A stretch of DNA of 64,000 nucleotides, taken from assembly GCA_009823505.1 (NCBI GenBank), contig VZQC01001595.1, forward strand, positions 1,307,127 through 1,371,126, read 5' to 3'. This document shows, one piece after another, positions 44,740 through 58,135 of this stretch. Made by a program: the position numbers and the translations under genes. Position 1 is the stretch's first letter, and each line of letters starts with the position of its first letter. The stretch is from Rhizomys pruinosus. Lineage: Eukaryota > Chordata > Mammalia > Rodentia > Spalacidae. The notes under the pieces were generated by a model that saw only the letters and a list, made by a program, of their open reading frames with translations, searched no databases and was not told where the DNA came from.

Positions 44740-45625
44740 AAAGTGGAGGTGTTGTATAACAAAAAGAAAGATAACTCAAAGCCAGCCATTGTTAAAATAT
44801 TCAGAAATGAGAAGACACATTGCTCTTACAAAATCAAAAGAGAATGGAAACAAATAAAACAAGTGAATTCATCTAAAAGTTCTTAAAATCCAAAAACTAT
44901 AGAAGAATAAAAATGAACTATTCAGTAGAAGAATATGAAAGGTTGAACACCTCTTCCAAAAAAATACTGTGAAAGAAATCCAAGGATAATTAAATAAGAG
45001 ATAAATGATAACTTTACACATAAGAAGTGCAGTGTCAATGGAGTGTCAGAGAAACAAAGGAAACAACAACGTGCTGAGAGAAGATCATCATAAAGTAAGT
45101 CACTGAAATTCTCACCAATTATGTTTCTAGATCTAAAAATGCCCACAGTATGACTGACATAATAATGGAAAAAGTAAAGCACCTTCAGACCCTGGAATAC
45201 TATTTTAAAATTTAAGAACATCAGGGAAAAAAGAAAAAAATGAAAAAGTTACCTTGAAAATGTCCTCAGAGTAAATGGGTTCTAAATTAGAAATCTGTTC
45301 TCAGCCAAACTACCAGTCATGCTTCAGATTAGATTGAGGGCATCTTCTGAAATTCATTCTCAAAAATTTTAGCACCCATGCTTTCTTTCTCAGGATATAA
45401 ATAATACATGTACTAAAAATAAAGGAGTAAATAAAAAAAAAATAAGACAACAGATCCAAGAGGCACATCTGACATCAGATAGAGCCTAGTGAAATTAAGG
45501 AAATTTGAGAGTAATAGTTTTTCATTGAGATACATCAACAGGCTCTTGAAGAAACCATTTTGTAAAACATGTTTGAATGGATCATGTTTGAATTAACAAG
45601 ATTTAAGTAATGGACAAGGAATGGT
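44740..45625 (+). mobile_element. HAL1-like element (ORF1-only half-L1), decayed
   Basis: Ordered weak matches to HAL1: CAGCCAAACTACCAGTCATG, CTCAAAAATTTTAGCACCCA, AAATAAAGGAGTAAATAAA and ACAACAGATCCAAGAGGCAC. HAL1 elements carry an L1-type ORF1 but no reverse transcriptase. No frame survives. The element may continue beyond the B2 that follows. Confidence 0.55.
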
Positions 45626-45748
45626 TTTCCGACACCCTCTTCTGACCTCCGCGGCATTGCACGACACGGGTGCACAGACTTGCATGCAGACAGTACATTC
45701 ATACACATACAGAAATAAATAAAATTAATAAAAAAAATAAAAAAAAAG
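45626..45748 (+). mobile_element. 5'-truncated B2 SINE
   Basis: Only the tail half: GACACCCTCTTCTGACCTCC to TGCAGACAGTACATTCATAC and an A-rich tail. It lacks the Pol III promoter, as expected from 5'-truncated reverse transcription. Confidence 0.93.
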
Positions 45749-46404
45749 AATTCTGAGATGGTGAACGATGGAGATTAGTGGAAGGTCTAAGTTCATCTCA
45801 GGTCCCCAGCATCATATATTCTAGAAACCAGCTACGTGGCTTTCAGTTGTTCCTTTATCAATGGATAAGCTTGGGAAATTTGTAAATAGAATATTATATT
45901 GTTATTAACATTGTTTTATCTTTTTCATTAAAGGAATTCTATAATAAAAAAATAATTCATAAGTTATTAGAAAACAGCATATACAAGTAAGGTGCATATT
46001 ACCAATGGGGATAACTGAATGTGACAAAGAGGGAAAACATCAGAATATATTGCACAGTATATTACAGTTGGAAGAGCCAAGAAAAATTCTTATTTAATTT
46101 GAAGAGTGAAGGGAAGGGAAGGTGGCACTCATGAATGGTTGTGACAGGAATCTGCTCTTCACAGTGAAAAACTGACAGTATCTAAAAATGCAAAGTTCAA
46201 GAGAAGACAATATAAGTAAATTATTGAGATTAAAAGACTTTAATAGAAAAATATGAAACTATTTGGAAGTGTTAGTTTCTGGAAATGGATTGGAGACAGA
46301 TGGGAGATTGGAGATATATTGCTTTTTATGCTACTTTTGAAAATAATTATTTATCCTAACCTGGGTATGTCCAATCTTTTGATATGATGATATAATGCAC
46401 TATG

Positions 46405-46410
<6 letters not shown>
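45749..46410. other. Unique AT-rich sequence, perhaps old LINE 3' end
   Basis: Might be the rest of the HAL1-like element, but I cannot show this by eye. Confidence 0.35.
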
Positions 46411-46446
<36 letters not shown>

Positions 46447-46460
46447 AGAGAGGAGAGAGA
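46411..46460. repeat. (AG)n microsatellite
   Basis: Purine-only tract of AG units, with AGGAG variants at the right end. Confidence 0.97.
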
Positions 46461-46683
46461 AAAAACCTATAGTGTTTTAATAAAGTTTATGACTTTGTGT
46501 CGGTCCACATTCATAGCTATTTTTATTTGTATTTGTGACTTTTATAAAAATAATGTTATTAAAAGGAATAAGTAACATATGCTTTATAGGTTTTGAATAC
46601 TATAGAAGTTTCAGAATACAATTGTCCTGGGTTGCATCACTACTCTTTGTGTTAGTTATTATCCATTTATGTGTACATGTATG

Positions 46684-46686
<3 letters not shown>

Positions 46687-46717
<31 letters not shown>
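46687..46717. repeat. (GT)n microsatellite
   Basis: About 15 GT units. Confidence 0.97.
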
Positions 46718-46719
<2 letters not shown>

Positions 46720-48494
46720 CACAGATATGTACTCTGCTTCTTTTACTAATGAAAGTAATCCTTCAGCGAACTTCTGTAATTGTATAACTTTATAATTTTT
46801 ATACATACATATACATAATTACATGCACTTAACTACTTATCTACTTAAGGAGGGTCTTGGTTAACAATGGGTCTCCCTAGGATGCCTATGGATATGAAGA
46901 AGAGCTGTTTCTAGAGAAACAAAGGTGAACAGCCATAGGAAATGTAATCACAAATATTTTCTATGACAATCCTTATTGTTATGGCTTTAGAAATGAGGGT
47001 GAGTAATCTATAAAATAATACTAAGCAAAATTTATAGGAATAGTGGGGCAAAATCTAAACATTTGGTAAAGATAGTTATCTTCTTATATCTAGGATCAAC
47101 GCAGCTGTAGTCACCTTTCAAAGTATCTCCTTCTTAGGCTTAAGTAACATCGCTTAACATTAAAAACAATTATTTTCCACTTTATCATATGCAAATAGAT
47201 TAGAGAAAATATCAGTTTAATGAATAATTTCTGTAACTAATAAATGATATTCAAACATTGAAGTCTGTGTTGAGTTCATACTTCCCATAGAAATTCCAGG
47301 AAAAAGTGAAGATATATTATTCTGCAATTAATAGATTTAAGTAGACTCTGTTTAATAGGGAAAGGAATAGTGCCACTCCCAAGAGACCTAAGACAATGGG
47401 GAAATATTGCTTAACAGTTTAATATAGCAATAAAATTGTGGAACACAAGTCATTGATTGCAGTATTGTGATCACATAGTCTGTAACAAAGTGATGAGGTA
47501 TGATGAGTGCATTTAGAATATCTATGTGAGTCTAGATTATAAATAAAAATATTGACTCATAACAGCTCATCTGTGGAATACTTGCCTCTCTATGAAACAA
47601 TTGGTATGAGTAACCATGTTCATATTTGGTAGCATTTCATGATTCATAATTCAGTCAAAAACTGCTTTCCTTCCATTTTAAACTAAGCATGTGCCTATTT
47701 ATTTATACTTAATCTTGTGCAGAAAAAAATTGATAAAAATATGCCTTAAATATAATTATCCCTAAAGTAAGTTTTACTTCAGGAGACAAAGTTACATTTT
47801 TAGACATGATTCCTTAGTAATTAATGAACTAATCTTTATATCTTTGGTGCATAAATAGGTATCTGATTTCTTATGCATTCGGAGATGTTTTAATTTAAAA
47901 TACAGGACCTAATCATCCCATTTTCTTTGCTCATGGAGTTTTGCTCTCTGAACTAACCATTTGTCACTGATTTTTAAACTGCCGTAGGCAAGCAAAAAAG
48001 GATTTCCTTCATTTCATTTCCTTAGTAGATCTTTTTACTGAAAGGAAAATTAATAGATGTGTAAAACTTTTGCTGAGAACCTTTGTGGTCACTATAGTTT
48101 ACAGATGCTTTTTCTTTAAAGTGTGTGATAAAAGAATCAAGAATGCCATTAAATCTTTAGTTTACATTTTAAAATATTTCTGTGATGAGCAAGGGGAAAA
48201 AAAGGTAAAGTCTGCTGACCACAGAGCTTCAAAATCATCTATCTAAGCAGGAATGACATATTCACACATACCACTTCTAGCACTACTGTTAGAGGATGGA
48301 TATAATTCAATATTACCAAGATTATTTGGCAAAGAAAGGCAAAAATAAAACTGTAGCAAAATCCCATTTCTAGCTAACAGCTGTAGATAGAAAGATTTGC
48401 TAGTATGTTCAGAGTAAGGATGTGGGAAAACACCATTAGACTCTGAAGCAATATGTACAGGAAAGTAAGTTGCTGAGACCCCTGGGGAGGGACC
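46718..48494. other. Unique AT-rich sequence
   Basis: About 1.8 kb, no recognised feature. Confidence 0.5.
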
Positions 48495-48910
48495 TTTGAT
48501 GATATTTATCAAAATTAAAAGTATTCATACTGTTGGACAAGAATTCTATTTCTAAAAATAGATGTAATAGAAAACACATCCAGCCCAGCTTTCCCCAGCC
48601 CTCAGGTGATAGAGGAGTTCAAGGTCATCCTTGGCTAATATGCATTTGAGGAAAACCTGGGGGTATATGAGACCTTGTCTCTGGAAACCCAAACGAAAAC
48701 TTAGCCGCATATATCTAAATATATAAGAATATTCATAGTGTTATTTTTTTCAAATAATTAAGAAACTAAAAAATATCTTAAATGCTTTATCAATAGATGA
48801 CTAATATTACTGAATAGTAAATTATGATAAACTTATGATAAAACTCTATACTCTATGCAAGAGATATTATCTTGCAGAAGAATATGTAAGAGTACAAACA
48901 TATATTTTGT
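48495..48910 (+). mobile_element. Ancient L1 ORF2 3' region, split by an old B1
   Basis: Old L1 ORF2 order: GACAAGAATTCTATTTCTAA, then ATATAAGAATATTCATAGTG and CAATAGATGACTAATATTAC. The stretch is interrupted at about 48583-48690 by a degenerate B1. Fully decayed. Confidence 0.55.
48583..48690 (+). mobile_element. Degenerate B1-like SINE
   Basis: GAGGAGTTCAAGGTCATCC, GGCTAATATGCATTTGAGG and GAGACCTTGTCTCTGG keep the B1 order. Confidence 0.6.
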
Positions 48911-49294
48911 GTGATTTTTTTCTTGATCTGTTTTTCATCCTCTTAATTTTAAGGGTTTCTATGATTTTTTTTAAAGGCTAATTACAGAGCTGGTTACAGA
49001 ATTTGTCTTGGTAAGAGAAGCTTGAGTAAGACGGGGGCCATTTATTTCTACATACCATTTCATTCTTGAAAAAATATATCATGTTAAGTATAACATTCTC
49101 TGCCAGATTAAAATAAAAGAACAAAATGTCAAGCACAGTTTAGTAATCTCATGCTCCTACTGACAACTGTAACTTGACACAAGCATCCTTAAATACACAA
49201 TGGCAGGATTTGGAGCTGAATTGAAACTGAGAAACAGAGTGTGAAACAAATTTTAAGACATGAGCAACATTGGGAATAGTATTAACTTTCGTTT
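48911..49294. other. Unique sequence
   Basis: No feature recognised. Confidence 0.5.
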
Positions 49295-49440
49295 TATGAA
49301 GACTTGCAATATGCAGGAGTTATTCTAAGCAGTTTCCCCTCATTAACCTGCTTGATCCTCATTCCGTCCCCATGTTATGGAGAAGGGAGGCCTGAGAGAG
49401 AGGCTGAGCAACGTATCTAGGAGTCCAGCACTGTTAAATG
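49295..49440 (-). mobile_element. MIR SINE
   Basis: MIR in antisense orientation: GGAGTTATTCTAAGCAGTTT, TTGATCCTCATTCCGTCCCC, then GAGAGAGGCTGAGCAACGTA. Confidence 0.8.
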
Positions 49441-50769
49441 ATGGCCCACAATTCCAATGGTTACAAGCACTGTCCACAGTGAAGCAGAAAGCTTCCTGGG
49501 TCCCACCAGCACAGACCTGCTCTTTATGATCAATAGAACGAAAGAAAACAAGTCTTTTTTCTTTTCCTCATTGCTGCTCTCAAAAAGGGAGACCTATTTT
49601 GGCTCACTATTGAAATTCGCACCTATGTTTAGAGGCTGTGAGGGAACTAATAAAACTATTTAGTTCCTCATAATATTGGAAGGCAAGAAAAACAAAAAGG
49701 ATGAGTTGAGGAAATGCTCGATAAATGCCAAGTGAAGGCAAGTGGTTTGTGAAACAGAGTGCCAGAAAACACAATGCCAAAATTATAATGTAGGTGGGAT
49801 ATTAAAAATATGTTGACAATATGGAGTTTCCATAGCAAAAGTATTGTGTTACAACTATTGAATCATCAAATAAAATGTAAGACGTATAATGCAACTAAAG
49901 ATATTGACAGTTCAGGGTGCACACAAATCACGAACCTATTGTAAGACGTTAGCTCTCATCTGTTCACTGCATAGCACAACAAAGGGCCATCAAGGAGTCT
50001 ATCCTGAGCTTTATAAACTGGAAGATCACGTGACACACTAAGTAAAGATCTTTAGAGCTTGCCCTTTCTAGAAAAGAGACTGGAACAGAGCCCTGTTTCC
50101 TCTGGCTTGTATCTCCTTACATCAGGACATTCCTACACCTCTTTAAATTATAATTTACAAGGGACAGAAGAGAATGGAGTTGGTACATCTCCATTCACCT
50201 CCTCAAACATATCATTGATGGTAAGCAAAACTTCTTCATGCAACAGAGGGCAGTGTACACAGAAGGCCACAAGTGCCTAACATGTAGAGAATAAGAGACT
50301 ACAGAGGGCATGTCTTCAGATAGGACTTCTATATTAAACTCCAGAAGCCCAGGGCTTGGAGATATTGCAGAAGAGTGGGCAGAAAATTGTAAGAGCCATA
50401 GTTGGCACTTGATCATAAGGAGTCTTCTAGGCCTCAGGGAACTCAATCAGACAAACCTTAGCAGAGGAATTATTGGCAGCTGATTACTGCTGAGTGAAAG
50501 TGAGTTGATCTTTAAGGGAATGACTACAGATATGTTGATTAGAATTTAGTGAATGAACTTATACTGAAGGATATCTGGGAACACAAACTTGACTTGATAA
50601 GCTTTAACATACATAAAAAATGTGTGGAATCTAGTGGGGAGGTACAAAATATGGTTTAATATACACATATTTACTTTTACTAAGTCCTAAAACACCATGT
50701 ATCCTGTAGACAGAGTCTGGGCAAAACTGGATACTTGTTGAACTCACGTCAATTAAATATGCACCAATC
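49441..50769. other. Unique sequence
   Basis: About 1.3 kb without a recognised feature. Confidence 0.5.
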
Positions 50770-51690
50770 GAATATACACCCGTGTCCCTGTCCCACCCCT
50801 CTCACCCTTCCCAAGTCACCATTTCAGTCAGTTTTCTGATGCAATCTTTCTGTTGTTGTTCTTTTAATATGCATCCCTCTCCACTAGAAATATTTATAAC
50901 TGGGTTATTGGTACTAGCATCCACATATGAGAGATACCATTTGTCGTTTGTTTTTCTGGGACTGTGTTACTTCACTTAACATGATGTCTTCTAGCTCCAT
51001 CCATTTACCTGCAAAGTTCATGATGTCTTTCTTTACCGCTGCATAGAATTTCATTGTGTACATGTACCACATTTTCTCTATCCACTCATCAGTTGAGGGG
51101 CATTTGGGTTGGTTCCAGTTTTTTGCTATTGTGAACAGAGCGGCAGTAAATATAGCTGTGCATGTATCTCTGCAGTAAGATGAGTCTTGTGGGTATATAC
51201 CCAGGAGTGGTATGACTGGGTCAAATGGCAGGCTCATTTTGAGTCTTCTAAGGGTTCTCCACACTGTTTTCCATAGTGGCTGCACAAGTTTACATTCTCA
51301 CCAGCAATAGATGAGTGTTCCCCTTTCCCCACACTGTCTCCTGCACTTGGCATCATTTATTGTCTTGATCCTAGCCAGTCTTACTGGAGTAAGATGGTAT
51401 TTTAAGGTGGTTTTAATTTGCATTTCCTTAATTATTAGCGAAGTTGAACATTTCTTAAGGTGTTTCTCAGCTATCTCTAATTCCTCCTCTGTGAAGTCTC
51501 TGTTTAGATCTTTGCTCCATCTTCTGAGTGATTCATTTGTTTTCTTTCTTCTTTGTTTTTTGAGTAGCTTATATACTCTGGAAATTAATGCTTTGTCAGA
51601 TGTATCTGCTGTGAAAGTTTCCTCCCATTCTGTGGGTTTTCTCTTCACTTTCTTTATTGTTTCCTTTGATGTACAGAAGCTTTTGAGTTT
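50770..51690 (-). mobile_element. L1 3' end: ORF2 C-terminus and start of 3'UTR
   Basis: Antisense L1, truncated at both ends and less decayed than the one at the window start. The ORF2 C-terminus occupies 50914-51690; 50770-50913 is 3'UTR. Truncation at 51690 is abrupt, next to unique DNA. Confidence 0.93.
50914..51648 (-). pseudogene. L1 ORF2 C-terminal remnant (two open pieces)
   Basis: Minus-strand frames 51298-51648 (116 codons) and 50914-51285 (123 codons) are the successive ORF2 C-terminal blocks. The first has [18 protein letters not shown] and [16 protein letters not shown]; the second has [33 protein letters not shown] and the final cysteine-poor tail. A frameshift or stop separates them near 51290. 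The endonuclease and RT core are missing, so no activity is possible. Confidence 0.9.
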
Positions 51691-52493
51691 ACATTAAACA
51701 ACATTGGTTTAAAGGCTGATAAAAACAGTAATGCATCTGAGTTAATTGGTGATATAAATTGCTGTTGTCCACATTAGCTTTAATTAAAAACTGTATAACA
51801 ATTACTTTGGGATTGGCATAAACAAATGTTCTCTATAATTTTGCTGTCATATAGTATCACCTGGTAGCAATCTCTTTCACTTATAGGATGATTTAATTTA
51901 AAAATTAAGTTTGTTTCCCAAGTTAATCACATACAGTAACCCAACACAGCATGGGTGAATTTGATGAAATCTGTTCCTTGATTCCACCCTATAGGTATGT
52001 ATAATACAACTGCTTTTTTGAGATTCATGGGTCAAGAACAAAAACCTAAAATAAAAAAGGGGGATATAGATAGATATGAAAACTTTTTGTCAAAAAACCT
52101 TGCAATCCAAATCTTAAAACTAACTACAAGAAAGGATTTGTATGTTCCAACAGGCCAGAGTATCACCAACTTAATCGCTGAGAAAGAAAATGCAGCTTTG
52201 CAGTGAGTAGGATGTACCAGAAAGTGCCAGCAGAAGGATTGACTCCTCTGGGCATTGAAGGCAAGAAAAGCCTCAGATTGCTGCAGATATCAGGCCCCTC
52301 TGTGGATCCTACTAGTAACAACTATTTTTAATGTGTCCTAACGAAGCTTACCTTCTAGGTGCCGCAAAGGTTTTAATACAAGAGACTTTCTTAACTCCCC
52401 CCTCATAGAATAAGGAGAAATATGATTATGATGAGGTCGTTCTCCAGCTGTAGATTGGAGCCAGCTGTTATAGAGGTATTCTCTTGTAAAATC
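51691..52493. other. Unique sequence, possibly conserved noncoding
   Basis: 51700-51960 is non-repetitive, with homeodomain-like cores (CTGAGTTAATTGGTG, CATTAGCTTTAATTA). No exon is recognised; the frame at 51997-52206 has no domain. Confidence 0.4.
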
Positions 52494-53829
52494 GGTAAAA
52501 CTGCCTTCTTTAATTGACTAATGGAAATAGAAACTGTGAAAAGGATTATTCTCTATTCACAACCAAATATAATGCTAAAGTCTCCTTAAGCTATGCACTT
52601 AAACAAAATATATTAATACAGGAGCTCTGACATCAACAATGGATTATTCTACCAAGGAGATGTTGGCCAGGGGATCCAAGCCCCACAAAAGGTAAAGGCT
52701 CCTTGCCTCCAAACTGGGATATCTGCAGGAAGAGAGGCGATAAGGCCCTGCTGTTGAAGACCTGATGTAAACATGGGAAAGATGTATGGAGACTGCACTT
52801 GCAAGTATACAGATGGTTTCTGGAATGCCAGAGAGTGTTACCAAAGGCCACTAAACCAATAAAGCAAATATAGGTCTCCTTGAGTCAAGTAAGACTCCTC
52901 CGTCAGCACCAGCTACACCTCACCTGCCTGGAAATACTGTGCAGCAGTGGCAGCCATGTGTCTGTGTATCCCAAATCTAATTGGCTATTGCCTCTCTCCT
53001 TGGAGAAATAACCTACGGCTGATGCCACAAACTTATATCCTCTAATGGTTAGGAGATGTTATAAATGACAGGAAGACCCTGTCATACTTAACAGAAGAAA
53101 ATGTAATTCATGGATTAACATACCATCCAAACATCTGTGTCTATACCAAAGTAACCTACCATAATTATTAGTACTGCTTAAATACCTATATATCTAATTG
53201 CTTGTGCTTCATTAGTAGGATCGAAAGTCTATATTATACTGTTTAAATACCTATATATAATTTATTTATAATTGTGTGTGTGCTTCATTAGTAGGATCGA
53301 AAGGTTATGCCTGGACAAGCTGTCAGCCCATGAAAGAAAACACCCAGAATTGACTAGAGACCAAGACAACAGCTCCAGAGAAAGTAGACTGTTTTGCTTC
53401 TCATCCACCTGTGCCCCTTTTCTAAGCCTAGGGAACAATCTGCAGAAGAGGGGGCGCAGTAGAATGTAAGGGCTGTGATTGGGGTGAATGGTGAAACTAC
53501 AACAATATAGACTGGACACTCATTTGATCAACTTGATTGAATATACAAGACCCCCTGCTGGATGGTTGGACCCATGAGCTGTGTGGGTTTGGGCACAACT
53601 GCTTGCAAATTGGTTTTACATGAAGGATGCTTGTACTCACAAATTATTACTTATTGTTAAAAAAATGAAAACAAAACAAAACAAAAAACCAGAAAAAGAT
53701 GCAGAAAACTTATGGCAGAATGCATGATCTGGGATGGGCAGGGGTGGGGTGGTGGGAAGGGAAAGGGATATATGCCTGAACTGAATTGGAAAATGATGTA
53801 TCAAATACACAAAGCATCGATAAAAAAAT
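52494..53829 (+). mobile_element. 1.3-kb noncoding A-tailed element, copy 2
   Basis: It starts at the same GGTAAAACTGCC as copy 1 and runs through the same blocks (CAGGAGCTCTGACATCA, AGATGTTGGCCAGGGGATC, AGAGGGGGCG, CTGGACACTCATTTGATC) to the G-rich tract, ATATGCCTGAACTGAATTGG and AAAGCATCGATAAAAAAA end. It has its own internal duplication near 53176-53303. No open frame. Confidence 0.78.
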
Positions 53830-53989
53830 ATGGTTAAGGTGTATTACATAAAATGTACAAAAATTCTACAAAAATTGATAAAAAAGAACTCTGTACTCTA
53901 CTGGAGATAGTTCCCCCCTAAAAATATTTTAGCTACATTGAACAATAATAATCGCATTTTGCCCTACACATGGGCATTTTTATAATCAG

Positions 53990-54545
53990 CATCTTATTGT
54001 TTGAGAATTTAATACTTTGTATAATGTGTTTGGATGAAATCCACAACCACATTTTCACTTCTACGATTCCTCCCCTGTCCTGTTCACCCACCACTTTTTA
54101 CTCCTAAATCCATGTGCTCTTTCTGTTTTTTGGTAAACTCCTGAGTCCACCTACTGATTCCCGTTTCTGCGTGAATGTAAGAACATGAGTATTCTCTCAG
54201 GGACCACGTCACTAAGGAAAATCCAGTAACCCTCCCCCAAGGAGCCATGTATTTGGAGTAGCCCCTCAGCCAGGGTTAGAAATTGTCAAGACCCGTCCAT
54301 ATCCATGCTGGAATGTTGTCTGTCTTGATATGTTTGTGCATGGAATCGCAATCACTGTGAGTTCGTGTGTATAATGCCCTGTCCTATCTGGTAAATACTG
54401 TTTATCTGTAGACATCAATCACCTGTGTCCCTTATAATCTTTTTACCCTCTTTTCTAAGATGACCCCTAATCCTTTGAGGGAGGGGCATGATATAGATGC
54501 CCTTTTTAGAACTGAGTACTCTACAGTCCCTTGTATGCTTTTTGT
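53990..54545 (-). mobile_element. Lx-type L1 3'UTR, antisense
   Basis: CTGAGTCCACCTACTGATTC and GAGGGAGGGGCATGATATAG followed by CTGAGTACTCTACAGTCCC match the 3'UTR order seen at 20120-20690. No ORF2 is attached. Confidence 0.6.
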
Positions 54546-54559
54546 TGTTATTGTTCTTT

Positions 54560-54665
54560 TTTTTTTCAGAAACAACGTCTTATTGTGAAATCCTAGGTAG
54601 ACAGAAACTTGCTGTATAGAACAAGCTGACCTCAAACTGACAGATAATTGCTAAGATTAAAAACA
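54560..54665 (-). mobile_element. Very degenerate B1-like SINE
   Basis: After a T-run, TAGACAGAAACTTGCTGTAT and CAAGCTGACCTCAAACTGAC keep B1 antisense order. Confidence 0.55.
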
Positions 54666-54679
54666 TGGAGAGAAGAGCA

Positions 54680-54687
<8 letters not shown>

Positions 54688-54712
<25 letters not shown>

Positions 54713-54713
54713 T
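54688..54713. repeat. (GA)n microsatellite
   Basis: About 13 GA units. Confidence 0.97.
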
Positions 54714-57700
54714 CAAAATAAAAAAAATTATCTTAGCATCTGTAGCTCACAAAATTAAAATAAGGATTTATAAAATTTTTGTTCATCATGGGAATTTAAC
54801 TCTATATAACTGTGCAGATTCTCTTGTATATATTTTGATGGTAATAGAATATGCTAGTTTGTAGGTTAAGAAAAATCTTGTTATATCATAGTGATTGTGA
54901 TATGCAAATAATAGTGGCAAAAATTGTCTCTGTAATACTTTAATATGCTGGCAAACTCAGAGACACATAGCTGTAGTTGTGTTTTATTTCTCTCATTTGG
55001 AGGGTGGTCCAAGCAGATGTTGACTCCTATAAGAAGATCTAAATAGAACACTTAGGAAAACCAAATGCTGGCAGCCTGGGCCAGAGCCACCCCACTACCT
55101 AAGTTCTCAGGCAGAATAGCATGCTGAGAAACTAGCAGACCACTATAGGGGACCATAGTGGAAAAAGACCTGGGCTCTATGTTTACTGATACTGATTCCA
55201 GGTTTTCCTTAGTGAATTACTGATTATATCCTCACAGCCATCTTAAAGTCTGGTTACTTGTGCTTTGATTATTAGAGATTGCTATTAACTCTTAGATTTC
55301 ACATATTCAAATATTTTCTATGGTTTCTGAGTCCTTGTTTATGCAAAATTTGGTAATTTCTAGATATAATACTTTTCTCCTAAAATGGCTATTTCTTGTT
55401 GTTCTATCAGGTATTTCTCTGTAGCACCAGTTTGAATATTCACAGTGGTTAAATTTTGACATAATCTGGGAGAGTGGGTGATAAAGCCTCTTTCCTTTTT
55501 GGTATCAAACTCTTATCAGTGGAGTTCAAAAGCTGAGTTACTTGGGAATGTTGAGACTCTGGGTTCAGTGGCTATCTTAAGTTGGGTTTCCCAAAAGCTA
55601 GACATTGGGACAAAAAAAAATGGAAACAGATGGTTCACTGGTGAATTATTTCCAGGAATTACAAATGAAGGGTTGAGAAAAAGAGAGAGAGAAGGGATGG
55701 AAGTATCAAAAGACATACTAACTACCCAGTATATTGAAAACAAAGAGATTCTGAGACAGCTCACAGAAAGCTTAGAATTGTCTCACTGAGCACCTAAGAA
55801 GCCTGCGTATTTATCCAGGGACTTTCATTTCTTACTTGTTGAGGACTATCCCTGAGAATATCAAATCACCAATTCTGGTCTACTCTGTGCCACTGTGTAT
55901 GCTCCTACAATTCTGGAGAAAGCTCAAAAACTGCTAACTAGCATCCTGTAGCTCTGAGTGATGGTCTTCATAAGTGTAGGAAATATCCACCCTGAAGTCT
56001 GAAGAATGGTGAAGGGTATCAACAGCATTTACTGCTAGGACATATGCCTTTCATTTTACACTGAAACCCTTGAGATCATCAATGCAGACATGTGCCCCAT
56101 GTGCTTTCTCTGAGCCAACGTGGATGAAGCTACTGCTCTTGTTTTTGGAATATATACTCCTACCCCCTCTTCTCTTCCAATACAGATCTGTCTTCTCCCC
56201 TGGTCTTCTAGGCATGCCTGGCTATGTCTAAGCCCCAGAAATGAATATAGGTCCAGTTATTTCCCAGGAGCTTGTTTAGGCTTCCATGCAAAGAGACTCC
56301 CCAGTATTTCCCTAAGCATTGCCAGAGTAGATTTCTATCCTCACCAGAGGACAGAGCTACATTCAGGCTCAGAGTGACAGTACACAATCAAAATGAAATT
56401 TTGTCATTTATGTCTTTTCTTTTTCATGCTTCTTCCACCTGGCATTTGACTTATTCTATGTAAGGAAGCATAGGTTTACTTGTGAACAGTTTTTGTCAGG
56501 TTTCCTTAGATACCCTTAGCAACTGGCTCCTCAAACTTTAGCGTTAAATACTGACTTGAAGTGACAATATTCCTTTAATTAGAAAGAAAATTAATTGGCT
56601 CTATCGTGAAGACTATCAGATAATTATTACCTCTTTTTCTTCTTCATATGTATTCTCCTCCAAGTATTTATTTACAACTAATTTTGGAAGGAATCCGGCA
56701 AAGAACTTTGGCTTTGTGTCAAATGACATTCTGTCAAAACCATTTCAGGGACAGAAGAGAAAAACTGGGAACAGATGACTACTCAAATGGTCCCTCTTCC
56801 ACGGAATGTTTTTAAAGCTCGAGGCGAATGGGCTGGTTTCTTCATGTTGCATCTCCTTCGGCTTTGGCACAGAAACATAATGTGCTAAAGGACCCCGGGA
56901 AGTCAGAGAGAGGGCCCGATGAGTGGTTCCTAGCTTGATAAAGAGAGGACATATTTGACAAAGGACACAGTTGGCAGACTTGTCAGAAACTGAGAGTAGA
57001 TGAGATTAGTTTATGTTGAGGAGCTTTCTCAGTTATCTTCACATCGCAGGTGCCTTTTTGGGCTCAAGCACTGCTGTTTGGGTTGTATAGGTTCTTTCCC
57101 TGGTGGCTTTGGGATGACGTCTGACACGTGTTTCTCTAGGATACTAAATCTAATGCTTTATTTACAGCACACCTAACAAATTACAAATGTGGGTTGCACT
57201 ACCCAACTCCCCTGACTCCATCATTCATAGTTTGCTCTGTATTTGGAGAAACAGAATAAATTCATGGAGAAATCCAGAATTTTTCTCTCCTATAGCTATA
57301 GAAGCATGTAAAGAATAGGCTTCAATTTCCACCTCATTTCTCCTCAGCTTAAATCTCTGTGCATTCCTCCATGACTCCCTGTCTTTATCCCACATGCACA
57401 CATGCATGTGGTCACCAGCACACATACACTTGCTTTAGGGTCCCCTTTTTATTCACAAGACATTTCCTAAACTCATGATTAGCCTTGATTTATTTTATTC
57501 CTTCTAATTCTGGGGGAAGAATAGTGTGATTCAGTGTAAAATTCCTATATTTTGGCAACAAATGAGTATGACTCTGAATCTTGGTTCTTTCATTCAGATG
57601 TGAACTGCAAATTAAAAAAAAAACAGCCTTAAATTTCCTAGGTATCATACATTAATCATCTCTTCCATTAAGGATATAGGCTATCTCTTTCCTGGCTTGT

Positions 57701-57907
57701 GTGGCTCACAGAGACTCTCCCTAACTTCATTCATGATATCCTAATAGGCCATGAAACTTATTGCTCAGCCAATGAAAAGTGAAGCAGAAGCTTTTAGGAA
57801 CCAAAGGATATTGCTACACTATTTACTTTTCTTCTCTATGTGGTTGGTATGTCACAGAAAAAGGAAATTTATTCAGTTTTTGTATGAGAAGACAACTTTT
57901 TCTATCA
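54714..57907. other. Longest unique stretch of the right half
   Basis: About 3.2 kb with few repeats. 55450-55720 has an old-repeat flavour (GGTTTCCCAAAAGCTAGACA) but is not assignable. 56690-57060 is more GC-rich and non-repetitive and may be conserved noncoding DNA. Frames of 60 to 103 residues show no domain. Confidence 0.4.
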
Positions 57908-58127
57908 GTTTTTAAATTATTTTTGTTTTATGTATATGAGTGTATTGTCTGCATGTTTATAAGTTTATCCATGTCATGGAATGTCCATGGAGTCAGAAGA
58001 AGGCTTTGGAGCCATTAGAACTGGAGTTAAGTATGGTTGTTAGCCATCATGTGGGTGCCGGGAATTGAACCTGGGTCCTCTGCAGGAGAAGCCAGTGCTC
58101 TAAACCACTGAGCCATTTCTCCAGCTC
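57908..58127 (-). mobile_element. Old B2/B3-type SINE
   Basis: Antisense, moderately diverged: GAGTGTATTGTCTGCATG, GGGAATTGAACCTGGGTCCT and CCATTTCTCCAGCTC head complement. Confidence 0.9.
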
Positions 58128-58134
58128 TTCAATA

Positions 58135-58135
58135 T

